Assembly (NCBI RefSeq): GCF_900107665.1
Contig: NZ_FNQT01000002.1
Location: 2,286 to 66,285, forward strand
Source: Haloplanus vescus
GTDB taxonomy: Archaea; Halobacteriota; Halobacteria; Halobacteriales; Haloferacaceae
DNA length: 64,000 nucleotides
Direction of reading: 5' to 3'
Shown here: piece by piece, positions 8,035-16,129 of the stretch
How the letters are laid out: every line of letters begins with the position of its first letter
How positions within the stretch are numbered: position 1 is the first letter of the stretch
Made by a program: the position numbers and the translations under genes
Notes under the pieces: model-generated
The model's database searches: none
The model's input: only the letters and a program-made list of their open reading frames with translations
What the model was told of the DNA's origin: nothing

Positions 8035-9023
8035 GTCAGGACCACGTCGACGTTCAGCAGGCGGCACTCGACGAGCACCACGAGGACCCGGGCGACTTGC
8101 CGGAGATGCGCGCCCGCTTCGAGCACAACGGCAGTCCGCGCTACCTGCTCTACACCATCAAGCGATTCGGCTTCGACCGTGACCACGGCTTCCACCTCGA
8201 CGTCGAACTCGTCTCCGACGCGCTCGAAGACGGTATCGAGACGGTGGAGGAGCTGCTTCAGGAGGGCCACGCCGACCTCATCGACATCGACTACATCTCC
8301 ATCGCCCGCGAGCGTGCGGGCGGGGCCGATATCGTCGCCTTCCACCCCTACGGGCGGACGGTCGGCGGCCTCGTCGCGCCCGAAGATAGCGACATCGACG
8401 GGCTAGAGGACCTCTCGGGCAAGCGCATCGGCGTCGTCCGCCGTCTCGACAAGAACTGGATTCTGACGCGGGCGGCCTGCCGGGAGTTTCACGACTTCGA
8501 CCCCGACGAGACGGCGACGCCCGTCGAAGCCGGCTCGAAAGTCGAACTCACGCGGATGATTCGCGAGGGCGACGTCGACGCCGGCTTCCAGTTCTGGCAA
8601 ATCATCCCCGAGATAACCGAGACGGGGCCCTACGAGAATGTCCTCCCCGTCTCGGAGTTGGTCCAGCGACTCTCGAAGACGGACAACAAACTCCCCATCG
8701 CCCCGTTCCTCACGAGCGGCGAGTATCTCGACGAGCAGACCGAGACGGTCCGGGCCTTCACCGACGCCTACCGCGACGCCGTCGACAAACTCGTCGAAGA
8801 CGACGAAATCTGGGAGGAGATAAGCGAGGAGTTGATGTCCTATGACGACCCCGAGGTGATGCGCGCGGTGCGTGACGGGTGGCGCGACATGGTCGTCCGC
8901 GACTGGGACGAGGACAGCATCGACGGGATGTATCGCCTGTTCGACCATCTGAAAGCCGTCGCCGGTGCCGACGCACTCGGCGTCGAGGAGATTCCTGAAG
9001 GAACCTTCGAGGTGGACCCATGA
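8031..9023 (+). CDS. Cytoplasmic binding-protein-fold protein, paralogue 2
   Basis: 330 residues, strongly similar along its whole length to the protein at 6894 (shared ARFEHNGSPRYLLYTIKRFG, RRLDKNWILTRAACREFHDF, VRDGWRDM and DALGVEEIPEGT). No signal peptide or membrane segment. The ligand cleft positions differ mildly (for instance QFWQIIPEIT versus QFWPLVPELT), so the two may bind related ligands. Start at ATG 8031 matches the paralogue's N terminus; the longer frame upstream is not conserved. It overlaps the next gene by ATGA (9020-9023), so the two are translationally coupled. Confidence 0.78.
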   Translation: MSQDHVDVQQAALDEHHEDPGDLPEMRARFEHNGSPRYLLYTIKRFGFDRDHGFHLDVELVSDALEDGIETVEELLQEGHADLIDIDYISIARERAGGADIVAFHPYGRTVGGLVAPEDSDIDGLEDLSGKRIGVVRRLDKNWILTRAACREFHDFDPDETATPVEAGSKVELTRMIREGDVDAGFQFWQIIPEITETGPYENVLPVSELVQRLSKTDNKLPIAPFLTSGEYLDEQTETVRAFTDAYRDAVDKLVEDDEIWEEISEELMSYDDPEVMRAVRDGWRDMVVRDWDEDSIDGMYRLFDHLKAVAGADALGVEEIPEGTFEVDP

Positions 9024-9988
9024 CCGACACCGTCACCTTCCAACTGAACTGGGAACCGAACGGCTTCCAAGCACCCTACTTCCTCGCGCGCCGCGAGGGC
9101 TTCTACGACGACGAGGGCCTCGACGTGGAGTTCGTCGAGGGTCACGGCTCTCCCTTCGCCGCCGAACAGACCGCCAAGGGGCGGAGCGACCTCGGCCTCT
9201 CTGGGGGGAGCGCCGTCCTCTCGGTCCGCAGTCAGGGCCTCGAACCGCTTGCCGTCGCCGCGATGAGTCAGAAGACGCCGGCGACTATCTACAGCCTTCG
9301 CGACGTCTTCGGTGAGGCCTTCACCGACCCCGAACAGCTTCGGGGCCGCACCGTCGCGCCGTCGGCGACCAAGACCCGCATCCTCACGCTCCAGTTGCTC
9401 GAAGAGCGGGGGATTCGCGACGAGGTCGAGGTGAAAGACGTACAGAAACACACCCACCACCGCGTCGAACACCAGTTGCTCGACGGCGACGTGGACGCCG
9501 CGGTGGGCGTCGTCACCAACGGGAAGGAACTCGAACGGGAACACGACCGGACGGCGGACGAACTCCTCATCGGGGACTACCTCGACGTCTACGGGATGAC
9601 CGTCGTCACCAACCCCGACTTCGCGGCGTCGAATCCCGAGACGATTCGGTCGTTCCTGCGTGCGACCGCCCGCGGGTGGGAACTGGCGACGAACGACCCG
9701 GACCGCGCCGTCGACGCACTCATCGACCGCAACGCCCAGCTCGAACACAACCGCGAGGTCGAGCGAATGAAGTTCCTCGCGTCCGCCGAGGACCTCCAGT
9801 TCACGGAGTTCGTCCGCGAGGCGGGGTGGGGTCACTTCGATTCCCGTCGCTGGGAGAACCTCGGCGAGATGCTGGCGGAGACAGACCTCTTAGAGTCGCC
9901 GGTTGACCCCAACGAGGCGTGGACGAACGAGTACGTCGACGACTCCGACCCGGTCATCGCGAACTACGCCGAGCGAATCGGTCGCTAG
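9020..9988 (+). CDS. NMT1/THI5-like protein without signal peptide
   Basis: 322 residues. The N terminus is straight into the fold: FQLNWEPNGFQAPYFLARREG is the LNWxPNxxxxPxFxA signature of NMT1/THI5-like proteins, followed by GFYDDEGLDVEFVEGHG. The C-terminal part (AGWGHFDSRRWENL, then WTNEYVDD) is clearly paralogous to the lipoprotein at 21426 (GWGWSRSEPW, then WTNEYLDT) and the HTH fusion at 17868 (GWGWHSADTW). Absence of an export signal separates it from the lipoprotein version. Likely ligand is small and similar across these proteins, but identity is unknown. Last gene of the four-gene run. Confidence 0.8.
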   Translation: MTDTVTFQLNWEPNGFQAPYFLARREGFYDDEGLDVEFVEGHGSPFAAEQTAKGRSDLGLSGGSAVLSVRSQGLEPLAVAAMSQKTPATIYSLRDVFGEAFTDPEQLRGRTVAPSATKTRILTLQLLEERGIRDEVEVKDVQKHTHHRVEHQLLDGDVDAAVGVVTNGKELEREHDRTADELLIGDYLDVYGMTVVTNPDFAASNPETIRSFLRATARGWELATNDPDRAVDALIDRNAQLEHNREVERMKFLASAEDLQFTEFVREAGWGHFDSRRWENLGEMLAETDLLESPVDPNEAWTNEYVDDSDPVIANYAERIGR

Positions 9989-10578
9989 GCGCCCAGTCGC
10001 CACAGCGCCCGGTACACCGTCCACACGTCGTGGTCGGTCCGGGTCGCAACGGCCTGTACTGCGTCGAGATAATTCTCGTAGTCGTCGCTCGTCACGTCGT
10101 CGGGGTACGCGCTGTCGAGTTCGCCCGCCTCGTTCAGCGCGGTCCACTCGCGTTCGCCGATAGCGACACACTCCTCGGGATGGGTGTACGCGAGAAACGC
10201 GGAGGCGATGGGCACGTCGACGCCGGTCAGGGCGGTCAGAGCGTCGATTCGTTCGTCGAGCGCCGTCGCGTCGGCGGCGTCCTGAATCGCGGCGACCATC
10301 GTCTCGTAGTCGTTGTCGAGGAATCGCTCCTCGGCGGCGCGTCGTTCGGCGTCGTCGACGCTGCCCCGGCGGTAGTACCACTGGACGACCCACTCGGCGT
10401 CGCGTCGGCCGATATCGCCGGTGGCGAACGCCGGCGGGAGCGTCTGGACGTGTTCTCGTTCGACGAGGTCGAACGGTTCGTTGTCTTCGTACGCGTCGGC
10501 CAGTTCGGCAACTCGGTCGGCGGTGAGGTCGGTCGCGGGCGAACCCCCACCGTCCGTTCGCGGCCTGTAACCCGTCAT
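9985..10578 (-). CDS. Haloarchaeal conserved hypothetical, all-helical
   Basis: 197 acidic residues, mainly helical. The middle, LTALTGVDVPIASAFLAYTHPEECVAIGE, reads like a helix-hairpin-helix region seen in DNA-glycosylase-like folds (ALTGVGxPxAS plus a HP turn), but catalytic residues of that family are not evident. I do not assign a function. ATG at 10578; its stop overlaps the stop of the convergent gene at 9988 by 3 bases. It is divergent from the formate dehydrogenase gene with 142 bp between. Confidence 0.7.
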   Translation of the reverse strand: MTGYRPRTDGGGSPATDLTADRVAELADAYEDNEPFDLVEREHVQTLPPAFATGDIGRRDAEWVVQWYYRRGSVDDAERRAAEERFLDNDYETMVAAIQDAADATALDERIDALTALTGVDVPIASAFLAYTHPEECVAIGEREWTALNEAGELDSAYPDDVTSDDYENYLDAVQAVATRTDHDVWTVYRALWRLGA

Positions 10579-10693
10579 ACGTACGCATTCGGGCGCCGAT
10601 GCGTGAACGTTTCCTTGTGGGGTCAGTCACCGCAATCTCCGATGTAAGCCCTCGACGATGGGGTTTCGCACGGTACTCGATGACAACATTGAT

Positions 10694-10720
10694 GGTTTAC
10701 CATGTCGATTCTCACGTACG
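10694..10720 (+). promoter_or_regulatory. Likely promoter of the formate dehydrogenase gene
   Basis: GGTTTACC at about 10694-10701 is centred roughly 25 bp before ATG 10721, the usual place of a haloarchaeal TATA box for a leaderless message. It supports the choice of 10721 as start over the in-frame ATG at 10658. Confidence 0.4.
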
Positions 10721-12850
10721 ATGTCATCCGAATCCAGCGACGAATCGGACGGGCCAGTCAAGACTATCTGTCCGTACTGTGGGGTGGGGTGCGGTATCCA
10801 GATAACGAAGGACGACGAGGGCGAAGTCTCCTTCCGACCGTGGGGTGACGCCCCAGTCAACGAAGGGAGTATCTGTATCAAGGGCGGCGCGGCGACCCAG
10901 TCGGTCAATCACGAGGACCGGCTGACTGAGCCGCTCATCCGCGACGACGACGGCGAACTGCAGGAAGTCTCCTGGGACGAGGCGTACGAGTACGTCGTCG
11001 ACAACATGGAACGCATCCGCGAGGAGCACAGCGCCCAGGGGATGGGCTTCTATGGCTGTTCGAAGGCCATGAACGAGGACAACTACCTCATCCAGAAGCT
11101 CGCCCGGCGCTACGGCACCAACAGCATCGACACCTGTACCCGGATGTGTCACTCCTCGACGGTGTACGCGCTCAAAAACAGCCTCGGCGAGGGCGCGATG
11201 ACCAACAGCATGGAGGACCTCGAAGAGTCCGCGGACGTCTTCTGGATTCAGGGCGCTAACCCCGGCGAACAGCACCCCATCGCCAACAGCCAGTACTTCC
11301 GACAGGCCGTCCTCGAGGGTGCGACGGTCATTCAGGTCGACCCCCACGCCAACAAGACGACGCGGTCGTTCGAAATCGACGAGACCGACCGTCACATGCA
11401 TCTCCAGCTCGAGCCGGGCACGGACATCCCGCTGCTCAACATCGTCCTCAAGACGATTCTGGAGAACGACTGGATCGACGAGGAGTTCATCGCCGAGCGC
11501 ACCGAGGGCTTCGAGCACCTGAAAGAGACGCTCGAAGACTTCGACAAGGAGGAGGCCGCCGAGGAGTGTGGCGTCCCGCTCGAAGACATCGAACTCGCCG
11601 CCGAGAAGTACGCGATGGCGAACAACGCCGCTATCTTCACTGGCATGGGGATGAGCCAGCACACCTGCGGCGTCGACAACGTCCAGAACGAAATCAACCT
11701 CGCGCTCATCACGGGCAACCTTGGCCGTCCCGGCACGGGCGTCAACCCGCTCCGCGGGCAGAACAACGTGCAGGGCGCGTCCGACGTGGGCGCGATGCCG
11801 AACGTCCTCCCCGGCTACCGCGACGTGTCCGACCCCGAGGTTCGCGCAGACGTCGAGGAGGTCTGGGACTTCGAGATTCCGGAGACGCCCGGCCTGACGA
11901 ACGTCGAAGTCTCTCACGAAATCGGCGACACCATCCACGGGCTCTACATCATGGGCGAGAACCCGGTGATGAGCGAACCCGACACCAACCAGGTCGAGAA
12001 GCGACTCGAAGAACTCGACTTCATGGTGGTGCAGGACATCTACGAGACGGAGACGGCCGAGTACGCCGACGTGATTCTGCCCGCAACGTCGTGGGCAGAG
12101 CGCGACGGCACCGTCGTCAACACCGACCGCCGCACCCAGCGGATGCGCGGCGTCGGCAAGGTCCACCCGAACACGAAACACGACCAGGAAATCCTGTGTG
12201 ACATCGGCAACCGTCTGTTCGGCGACGGCACCTTCGACTTCGACGGTCCCGAAGAAGTGTTCGAGGAACTCCGACAGGTCGCGCCCATCTTCCACGGCAT
12301 GACCTACGACCGCCTCGGCGAGGAGGGTGTCCACTGGCCCTGCTACGAGCCCGGCGACGAGGGTGACGACTACCTCTACGGCGACGGCTTCACGACCGAG
12401 AGCGGTCTCGGGCAGATAGAGGGCGTCAAACACCAGCCGCCCAAGGAGACGCCCGACGAGGATTACCCGCTCATCCTCACCACGGGTCGTATCATCGAAC
12501 ACTACAACACGGGCACGATGAGTCGGCGCTCCGCGACGCTCAACCGCGTCGAACCGGAGAACTTCGTCGACATCCATCCCAACGACGCCGAGACGTACGG
12601 CGTTGAGGACGGCGAGTACATCACGCTCAAATCTCGACGCGGCGAAATCGAGGTCGAGGCCCGCGTCACCGAGGATATCAAGGAAGGCACGGTGTGGACG
12701 ACGCCGCACTTCCCCGAATCCGGTGGCAACCGCCTCACGAACGACGTGCTCGACGAGCGCGCGAAGATTCCGGAGTTCAAGGCCGCTGCGGCAGAAATCG
12801 AGGTCACGGTAGACACCGACGCCAACGCCGACGCGCCGGCTGACGACTAA
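10721..12850 (+). CDS. Formate dehydrogenase, catalytic (alpha) subunit, Mo-bisMGD, cysteine type
   Basis: 709 residues. C17, C20, C24 and C52 (ICPYCGVGCG then ICIKG) bind the N-terminal [4Fe-4S] cluster. C143 in DTCTRMCHSS is at the metal-ligand position occupied by Sec or Cys in FDH-H. GMGMSQHTCGVDNV, RPGTGVNPLRGQNNVQGASD and the C-terminal TTGRIIEHYNTGTMSRRS are standard bis-MGD motifs. Family members oxidise formate to CO2; close relatives are nitrate reductases, but CHSS and RGQNNVQG favour FDH. There is no Tat signal and no adjacent iron-sulfur or diaphorase subunit, so it probably acts in the cytosol with a separate electron acceptor such as ferredoxin. Confidence 0.88.
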   Translation: MSSESSDESDGPVKTICPYCGVGCGIQITKDDEGEVSFRPWGDAPVNEGSICIKGGAATQSVNHEDRLTEPLIRDDDGELQEVSWDEAYEYVVDNMERIREEHSAQGMGFYGCSKAMNEDNYLIQKLARRYGTNSIDTCTRMCHSSTVYALKNSLGEGAMTNSMEDLEESADVFWIQGANPGEQHPIANSQYFRQAVLEGATVIQVDPHANKTTRSFEIDETDRHMHLQLEPGTDIPLLNIVLKTILENDWIDEEFIAERTEGFEHLKETLEDFDKEEAAEECGVPLEDIELAAEKYAMANNAAIFTGMGMSQHTCGVDNVQNEINLALITGNLGRPGTGVNPLRGQNNVQGASDVGAMPNVLPGYRDVSDPEVRADVEEVWDFEIPETPGLTNVEVSHEIGDTIHGLYIMGENPVMSEPDTNQVEKRLEELDFMVVQDIYETETAEYADVILPATSWAERDGTVVNTDRRTQRMRGVGKVHPNTKHDQEILCDIGNRLFGDGTFDFDGPEEVFEELRQVAPIFHGMTYDRLGEEGVHWPCYEPGDEGDDYLYGDGFTTESGLGQIEGVKHQPPKETPDEDYPLILTTGRIIEHYNTGTMSRRSATLNRVEPENFVDIHPNDAETYGVEDGEYITLKSRRGEIEVEARVTEDIKEGTVWTTPHFPESGGNRLTNDVLDERAKIPEFKAAAAEIEVTVDTDANADAPADD

Positions 12851-13605
12851 CCCAAGTCCTCGATCAACCGCACGTCACACTCGCTGCACGTCGCCATCAA
12901 CACCCGCTCGGATTCGGTACAACACGTTTCGACGGTCTCTGTTTTGTCGCGAACGAGGTCACCATCACACAGCGGACAGTACCCCAGTAGCTTCCGCAGG
13001 TCCCGAAGCGTCGCCACCCGTTCGTCCGGGCCGAGCGACGCCCATGTCTCACCGCCACGCTCGTCGAGGATGGCCGCCGCCGCGGCATCGGCGAGCAGCG
13101 CCGACTCCGAGAGCCACTGTCTGAGGCCCCCGTCGACGACGTAGGCCACGTCGCCGGGGACGCTCGACGCCTCGTCGACGCCGAGCAGCGTCGCCACGTC
13201 GGCGTCCTCGACGCCTCGCTCTCGCATCGTCTCGATGCGGTCGTCCCACGCCGCCGCGAACGACCCGACGAGGCGCCCGCCCTCCGGCGTCGCGCGCACG
13301 GCCACACCCTCGACGGGCGTGAGCGTCTCGCGGAGTTCGAGCTCTTTGCCGAACAGTTCCAGGAGCCACGGCGGGAAATACCGCATCGTGAGTTCCGGCG
13401 TGCCCGGAACCAGGTAGCCACGGAAGTAGATGGCGCTGAGCGCGCCTGTGAAGACGAGGAGCCCACCGACAGGTCCGAGGCCAACTGTCACCACGCCGGC
13501 GGCAATGAGCGCGAGACAGACGTTCACGACCGTACACGGTAGACACCGGTTCTCGCCCGTATACTCCGGGCGACGCAGTCGGTCACCGACTGATTGGAGA
13601 CGCAT
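12847..13605 (-). CDS. Membrane protein with C-terminal zinc-ribbon-like cysteines
   Basis: 252 residues. Two hydrophobic segments at about residues 26-43 and 45-62 suggest a hairpin in the membrane, after an N-terminal CLPC pair. The soluble remainder is acidic and ends with CPLCDGD, a CC pair and CSECD, a probable metal-binding ribbon. I do not recognise the family; similar small membrane proteins with zinc ribbons are common in haloarchaea. Its stop overlaps the convergent formate dehydrogenase stop by 4 bases. No functional link to FDH is visible beyond adjacency. Confidence 0.68.
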   Translation of the reverse strand: MRLQSVGDRLRRPEYTGENRCLPCTVVNVCLALIAAGVVTVGLGPVGGLLVFTGALSAIYFRGYLVPGTPELTMRYFPPWLLELFGKELELRETLTPVEGVAVRATPEGGRLVGSFAAAWDDRIETMRERGVEDADVATLLGVDEASSVPGDVAYVVDGGLRQWLSESALLADAAAAAILDERGGETWASLGPDERVATLRDLRKLLGYCPLCDGDLVRDKTETVETCCTESERVLMATCSECDVRLIEDLG

Positions 13606-13659
13606 CGCTCCGCAGTTAGGAGTACACCTCGAAAAAAGCTGTGAGCGTTAGTCGACGAC

Positions 13660-14280
13660 TTACTCGTCGCTGTCGCGCTTCAGGGCGCCGTAGGTCGCCG
13701 CACCGAGCGCGGTCACTGCTGCGCCGACGCCGAAGCCGGGGCCGCCCCCCGAGGTTTCGCCGCCTTCGCCGCCTTCGCCGCCTTCGCCGCCTTCGCCACC
13801 GCTCTCGGTGGGCGTCGCGGTGCCCATGTCGCCACCTTCGGTGGCCGTCGCGGTGCTCATGTCGCCGCCGGAGACGTTGAAGTCGCCGCCTTCGCCCATG
13901 TGCTCTTCACAGTGATACTGGGAGAGGTTCGCGGCGGCGTTGAACGTCGCCGTGCGACTGACGCCCGTCTGGAAGACGTACTCGCCACGGCGCAGGACGC
14001 CGTCCTCAGTCGCGATGACGAGGTTGTGGCGGGCCGTGCCGGCCTGCGTACTCTCGGGAATGAAACTCGTCGTCCATTCGATGGTATACCGGCTACCAGC
14101 TTCGACTTCCAGCGTCGGGTTGGTCGTCCCCTCGATGCTGGAGGGTGCTCGACCAACGAACCCGTCTTCCGTAAGTTCGAGTTCGAAGGTCTGTGCTTGT
14201 GCGGATGCCGATCCCGCGGCGCCGGCCAGTCCGGTCGTCGCTGCCGCAGCACCGATCAGGAATTGTCTTCGCGTCGCCAT
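13660..14280 (-). CDS. Tat-exported cupredoxin-like protein with C-terminal anchor
   Basis: 206 residues. MATRRQFLIGAAAATTGLAG is a Tat signal. The domain has cupredoxin ligands H85 (ARHNL) and C124/H127 (YHCEEHM). M128 follows the last His directly, whereas classic halocyanins have about four residues between them, so the axial ligand may differ. A Gly-Glu linker (9-bp DNA repeat) leads to a C-terminal PGFG motif, hydrophobic helix and charged tail, resembling PGF-type sorting signals. Likely role: surface-attached copper electron carrier. Next to the PQQ dehydrogenase, so it is a good candidate electron acceptor. Confidence 0.8.
   Translation of the reverse strand: MATRRQFLIGAAAATTGLAGAAGSASAQAQTFELELTEDGFVGRAPSSIEGTTNPTLEVEAGSRYTIEWTTSFIPESTQAGTARHNLVIATEDGVLRRGEYVFQTGVSRTATFNAAANLSQYHCEEHMGEGGDFNVSGGDMSTATATEGGDMGTATPTESGGEGGEGGEGGEGGETSGGGPGFGVGAAVTALGAATYGALKRDSDE
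13760..13798 (-). repeat. 9-bp tandem repeat encoding the Gly-Glu linker
   Basis: About four copies of GCCGCCTTC (plus-strand reading) encode Gly-Gly-Glu units in the cupredoxin linker. It is a likely site of slippage-driven length variation in the protein's stalk. Confidence 0.8.
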
Positions 14281-14302
14281 ACTCGTTCCGTGTATCCCAC
14301 AT

Positions 14303-14352
14303 TAAATAAAATTAGGGGTACTCGGTTAGACAACACACCTCATATTAGGTGT
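14303..14352 (-). promoter_or_regulatory. Promoter and palindrome upstream of the cupredoxin gene
   Basis: TTTATTTAAT (minus strand, about 14303-14312) is a TATA box about 28 bp before ATG 14280. A perfect inverted repeat ACACCT-CATATT-AGGTGT lies at 14335-14352, about 25 bp further upstream and also just beyond the stop of the PQQ dehydrogenase gene. It could be an operator for the cupredoxin gene or a terminator hairpin for the upstream gene; no T-run follows immediately, which favours the operator. Confidence 0.5.
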
Positions 14353-14398
14353 ACACACCGCTATTCGTCGATGCGAAAAAACGGAGAAATCGCGTGTG

Positions 14399-16126
14399 TT
14401 ACTCGCTGAGACCGAAGACGGCGACGGTGGAGCCACGGCGACCGCCGTGGAGCCAACCGGACCCGCCGACCTGGACTGCGACGTACTGCTTGCCCTCGCC
14501 GGGGTCGTACCAGCTGGAGAGCGACGAGCAGATCGGTGCACCGAGCTGGAACTGCCAGAGGCGGTCACCCGTCTCGCCGTCGTAGGCGATCAGGTTCCCG
14601 TTCTGGGTGCCAGCGAAGGTGAGACCGCTCGCGGTCGTGATGGACCCGCCCCAGAGGTAGTCGCTGGTCTCGTCGGCCGAGATCCAGTCACGCCACTCGA
14701 CGTCGCCCGAGACCGGGTCGACGGCGATGATGGCACTGAGGTTGCCGTTCCAGTTGGACGGCTCGCTGACGTCGGGCCAGTCGTTGAGGCCGCCGCCCCA
14801 GTAGGTCTGGCCGGCCTCGTACTGCGCCTCTTCCCAGAAGATTTCGTGCGGCGCGTTGTTCTGGTTGACGTAGACCAGGCCCGTCTCGGGGTTGTACGAC
14901 GGGGGCTGCCAGTCGTTGCCACCGTGCGCACCGGGGACGAAGGAGACCCGACGGTCCTCGTCGACGTGCGGGACCATCTTCCACATGTTGATGTGTTGGG
15001 TCGTCTCGCCCGAGCGCTCGAGCAGCTGACCGTTGCTGGCGTCCATCGTGTAGACCCAGGCCGTCTTGCCGGGGCTGATGACGACGTCGCTCGTCTCGCC
15101 GTCACCCATGTCCATGTCGTTGACACGGATCTTGGGCGCCGAGGAGTCGTAGTCCCACACGTCGTGGGGGGACTCGCCGTAGTGCCACTGGATGGAGCCG
15201 TCTTCGGCGTCCAGGGTCAGCGTCCCGATGGTGTAGCGGTTCGGACCCGGACGGACGGTGCCGTCGAAGTCCGGACCGGGGTTCCCGACCGGCGCGTGGA
15301 TCATGCCGCTCTCGGGGTCGAGCGTCGGCGTCATCCACACGGTACCGGCACCGTGTTCGTGAGAGTCGCCGGCCCACTCTTCGGACGGCGTGGTGTTCGT
15401 TCGCCAGATCTCTTCCCCGTTCGAGGGGTCGAGGGCTGCGACGAACCCGCTGACACCGTACTCGCCACCGGCGGAGCCGGTGATGACCTTGCCCTCGTGG
15501 ACGATCGGTGCCCACGTAGCGGAGTAGCCGACTTCGTGGTCACCGGTCGAGGTGTACCACTCTTCTTCCCCGGTGTAGCGGTTGAGCGCCACGATACCGG
15601 AGTCGAGGGTGGTCATGTAGACCTTGTCGCCGTGAACAGCGAAGCCACGGTTGTTCGCGTCACAGCAGAGAAGCAGCCCCTGCGGGTTCGCGTACGTGTA
15701 ACTCCAGAGGGTCTCACCAGTTCGGGCGTTGATAGCCTTCGCGTGGTTCGGCCCGTTCGTCTGGTACATGACCGGCGGATCGCCGGGCACGACGACCGGA
15801 ACACCCTCCATACTGGAGGCGACGCCACTCTGGACCAGATATTCGAGTTCGAGGTCTTCGACGTTGTCCGGCGTGATGACGTCTGCGCTGGTGTGGCGCT
15901 GCTGCTGATAGTTACCGCCGTACATCAGCCAGCTGGTTTCGTCCTCGACTGCCGAGGCCTCACGCATCTCCTGCGTGACGTCTTTCTGCGGGATCTGGTC
16001 GATGTCGAACTGCTGCGTGATCGACTCCTCGGGGAGGTTGGTCAGCGTATAGCCGTCCTCGACCTCCACCATCTCGATGTTCTGTGCCGCTTCTACCGCT
16101 GCGTCGTGTTGGTGAATGCTAGCCAT
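14399..16126 (-). CDS. PQQ-dependent alcohol dehydrogenase, predicted lanthanide type
   Basis: 575 residues forming the eight-bladed quinoprotein propeller with repeated W-motifs. The vicinal disulfide C154-C155 (LLLCCDANNRG) is characteristic of PQQ alcohol/methanol dehydrogenases. Metal ligands are E222 (GGEYGVSG) and N282 (GNPGPDF). D325 in PHDVWDYD is the catalytic base, and D327 two residues later matches the extra Asp that marks lanthanide enzymes such as XoxF and PedH; calcium enzymes have Ala or Ser there. There is no signal peptide and no fused cytochrome c. Start ATG 16126 lies 3 bp after the stop of the Tat-tagged gene, so the two are co-expressed and probably co-exported. Confidence 0.9.
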   Translation of the reverse strand: MASIHQHDAAVEAAQNIEMVEVEDGYTLTNLPEESITQQFDIDQIPQKDVTQEMREASAVEDETSWLMYGGNYQQQRHTSADVITPDNVEDLELEYLVQSGVASSMEGVPVVVPGDPPVMYQTNGPNHAKAINARTGETLWSYTYANPQGLLLCCDANNRGFAVHGDKVYMTTLDSGIVALNRYTGEEEWYTSTGDHEVGYSATWAPIVHEGKVITGSAGGEYGVSGFVAALDPSNGEEIWRTNTTPSEEWAGDSHEHGAGTVWMTPTLDPESGMIHAPVGNPGPDFDGTVRPGPNRYTIGTLTLDAEDGSIQWHYGESPHDVWDYDSSAPKIRVNDMDMGDGETSDVVISPGKTAWVYTMDASNGQLLERSGETTQHINMWKMVPHVDEDRRVSFVPGAHGGNDWQPPSYNPETGLVYVNQNNAPHEIFWEEAQYEAGQTYWGGGLNDWPDVSEPSNWNGNLSAIIAVDPVSGDVEWRDWISADETSDYLWGGSITTASGLTFAGTQNGNLIAYDGETGDRLWQFQLGAPICSSLSSWYDPGEGKQYVAVQVGGSGWLHGGRRGSTVAVFGLSE

Positions 16127-16129
16127 GCG

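Noticed and set aside
10724-12709. 661-codon minus-strand frame opposite formate dehydrogenase
   Set aside because: Antisense shadow; FDH motifs on the plus strand are unambiguous.
13762-13797. Frameshift-prone repeat indicating a broken cupredoxin gene
   Set aside because: The frame continues through the repeat into a plausible C-terminal anchor, so the gene is intact here.
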